From NCBI GenBank assembly GCA_017408185.1, contig JAFQVE010000020.1, forward strand, positions 1-7,531: a stretch of DNA of 7,531 nt, in the 5' to 3' direction. Shown here piece after piece: positions 6,379-7,531 of this stretch; position 1 is the stretch's first letter; every line of letters starts with the position of its first letter. The DNA is from Oscillospiraceae bacterium (GTDB lineage: Bacteria > Bacillota_A > Clostridia > Oscillospirales > JAAYXM01). The position numbers and the translations under genes are program-made. The notes beneath the pieces were generated by a model, which did no database searches, was not told the DNA's origin, and saw only the letters and a program-made list of their open reading frames with translations.

Positions 6379-6397
6379 AAATTCTCAAATAAATCAC

Positions 6398-6404
6398 AAG
6401 GAGG
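6398..6404 (+). promoter_or_regulatory. Shine-Dalgarno of the FG-GAP protein gene
   Basis: AAGGAGG lies eight bases before the ATG at 6413. That ATG opens a frame beginning with a clear signal peptide and remaining open to the window edge, which fixes the start of this otherwise unterminated gene. Confidence 0.88.
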
Positions 6405-6412
6405 AATTATAT

Positions 6413-7531
6413 ATGAAAAAAAGATTAGCAAGCTTGTTGCTTGCCATCGTTATGGTTGTGGGAATGCTTCCCACAGGTCTTGTAACGGTTGCAGAAGCGG
6501 CCGGCTCTTCCGAAAAGGGAGAGATGAGCCGCGCGGACTATGAGGCTCTCGGCTTTGACCTTGGTCTTGAAACAACCGACGAGTCCTACATAGGTCCCGG
6601 CAACAGCACAATGAATGTAAAAAACGAGCTTTATCTCAACTATAACGGCTCAAGCCACTATGGCTGGGTTCTTCGAGATAATCTCAACCTAAATCACTCC
6701 AGCTGGAGCAGTTACGGAACCATCGGTGCTTACAAGCTCTACGGTCAGTACCGCAACGGTGATTGGGCGCACCTCAACGAAGGTAACGGCTATACCAACG
6801 GTCAGACCGGCGGCGAGGCCTCTGTTATCGGCAGTAGCATTGAGAGCAAGAACAGTCACCTGCTCCGCACTTACGAAACATCGGTGGCCTTCCGCTCTGC
6901 CAGCGGCAAAGAGGACAGAGTGGCTCAGCTTTATGTGAAATCCGCTGTTAATCGTGCGGATTTTACAGCTTGTCTTGAAATCGTCAGGTTTGTTGAGTCC
7001 GACGGCAAATACTCAGAATCTGTTGTAAGAAATGTTGTCTTAGGTAAGATTCCGGCACTGGACGAAGCCGGCAGCATCTACAATCCCATTTTTGATGCGC
7101 TCTTTGAAGTAGCCGCCGGCGACTTTGACGGCGACGGAATCGACGAAATTGCCGTTTATTACGGCACAAACGAGGTCAGAATCTACGATACCGGCTCCAG
7201 AGGTGATTCCCTGAGCCTCTGGAAGACCATAGGTGCTTCCGAGATTCTGAAGGATCAGAACATTTCTGCCAAGAAGACTGCCGACAGCACTGAAGACGGA
7301 GTTATGCGTGCCGCTATCGTAGCTTTGGCTGCAGGCGACCTTAAGAAGGATTATACCGATGATCTTGTTATCACGGTTTCTATGCCTGTTGATAATGACA
7401 GCAGCTGTATCAATGCTCAGCAGCAGAATCCCCATGCATATGTCTACGGTGCAAACTCTTCCGACAGCTATATTTCTTCCGAAGAGTTTACCAAGGATTT
7501 AGAAGTTCCTCTGCGAACAGATGACCTGCAG
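6413..7531 (+). CDS. Secreted FG-GAP/VCBS-like repeat protein (3'-partial)
   Basis: A frame of 373 codons runs from this ATG to the window edge without a stop. Residues 1-29 are a signal peptide: MKKR, a hydrophobic core, then VTVAEA before the likely cleavage site near residue 29 or 30. Residues 30-220 are rich in Gly, Asn, Ser and Tyr, and I do not recognise them. Residues 232-259 read as an FG-GAP/VCBS-type unit with a calcium loop, GDFDGDGIDEIAV, followed by a short strand ending in VRIYD. A second degenerate unit at about 302-325 (LAAGDLKKDYTDDLVITV) keeps the spacing but lacks the full DxDxDG loop. Repeats of this type build beta-propellers in extracellular proteins. The complete protein is probably much larger and surface-exposed or secreted. 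Its function is unknown; neither an enzyme domain nor an anchor is visible so far. Confidence 0.8.
   Translation, partial: MKKRLASLLLAIVMVVGMLPTGLVTVAEAAGSSEKGEMSRADYEALGFDLGLETTDESYIGPGNSTMNVKNELYLNYNGSSHYGWVLRDNLNLNHSSWSSYGTIGAYKLYGQYRNGDWAHLNEGNGYTNGQTGGEASVIGSSIESKNSHLLRTYETSVAFRSASGKEDRVAQLYVKSAVNRADFTACLEIVRFVESDGKYSESVVRNVVLGKIPALDEAGSIYNPIFDALFEVAAGDFDGDGIDEIAVYYGTNEVRIYDTGSRGDSLSLWKTIGASEILKDQNISAKKTADSTEDGVMRAAIVALAAGDLKKDYTDDLVITVSMPVDNDSSCINAQQQNPHAYVYGANSSDSYISSEEFTKDLEVPLRTDDLQ
6428..6475 (+). other. Two tandem hairpins in signal-peptide codons
   Basis: GCAAGC (6428-6433) pairs with GCTTGC (6439-6444) around TTGTT. Then TGTGGGAA (6457-6464) pairs with TTCCCACA (6468-6475) around TGC. 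Both stems are perfect (6 and 8 bp) and begin 15 bases after the start codon. The first may simply follow from repeated Leu/Ala codons. They could affect early translation. Confidence 0.5.

Noticed and set aside
6372..6397. Terminator between tetR and the FG-GAP gene
   Set aside because: Only a 5-bp AATTT/AAATT pairing is visible, with no GC stem or T-tract.
7040..7435. 131-codon - strand frame near the right edge
   Set aside because: It is antisense to the FG-GAP gene, which has a signal peptide, a strong ribosome binding site and a calcium motif in frame.

Overview
The window looks like a chromosomal fragment of a Gram-positive Firmicute, most likely an anaerobic Clostridia-type polysaccharide degrader. 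Evidence for this is the strong AAGGAGG Shine-Dalgarno sites ahead of the + strand genes, a protein with C-terminal S-layer homology (SLH) repeats behind a glycine-rich linker, an LplA-like solute-binding lipoprotein, and a DppA-type M55 aminopeptidase. The species cannot be named from the sequence.

Layout. Bases 1-2874 (+) hold the 3' part of a large surface protein: heparinase II/III-type polysaccharide lyase, beta modules, Ig-like domain, Gly/Pro linker and three SLH repeats. After a 40-nt gap with no terminator comes a solute-binding lipoprotein (2915-4456, +), closed by an 18-bp hairpin terminator. A convergent gene (4549-5391, -) encodes an M55 D-aminopeptidase. A 260-base divergent control region separates it from a TetR-family regulator (5673-6371, +). 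Forty-one bases later a secreted protein with an FG-GAP/VCBS-like calcium motif begins (6413) and runs off the right edge. This last gene has no stop codon in the window and is easy to miss.

How the genes may work together. The first two genes fit a surface polysaccharide-use operon: a wall-anchored lyase cuts a uronate-type polymer and the lipoprotein captures the oligosaccharides. The matching permeases are not in the window. The M55 enzyme suggests D-amino-acid peptide or cell-wall peptide turnover. The TetR gene sits head-to-head with it and has inverted repeats across its own promoter, so self-control and possibly control of the M55 gene are plausible. The TetR gene may also be co-transcribed with the secreted FG-GAP protein.

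The most notable non-coding signals are three perfectly phased 10-bp direct repeats in the divergent region, several inverted repeats over the tetR promoter, a 13-bp perfect hairpin just inside the lipoprotein coding sequence, and two hairpins in the signal-peptide codons of the last gene. The last gene also shows a clear change in alanine codon choice. No RNA gene, insertion sequence, CRISPR array or obvious novel multi-gene system was seen.
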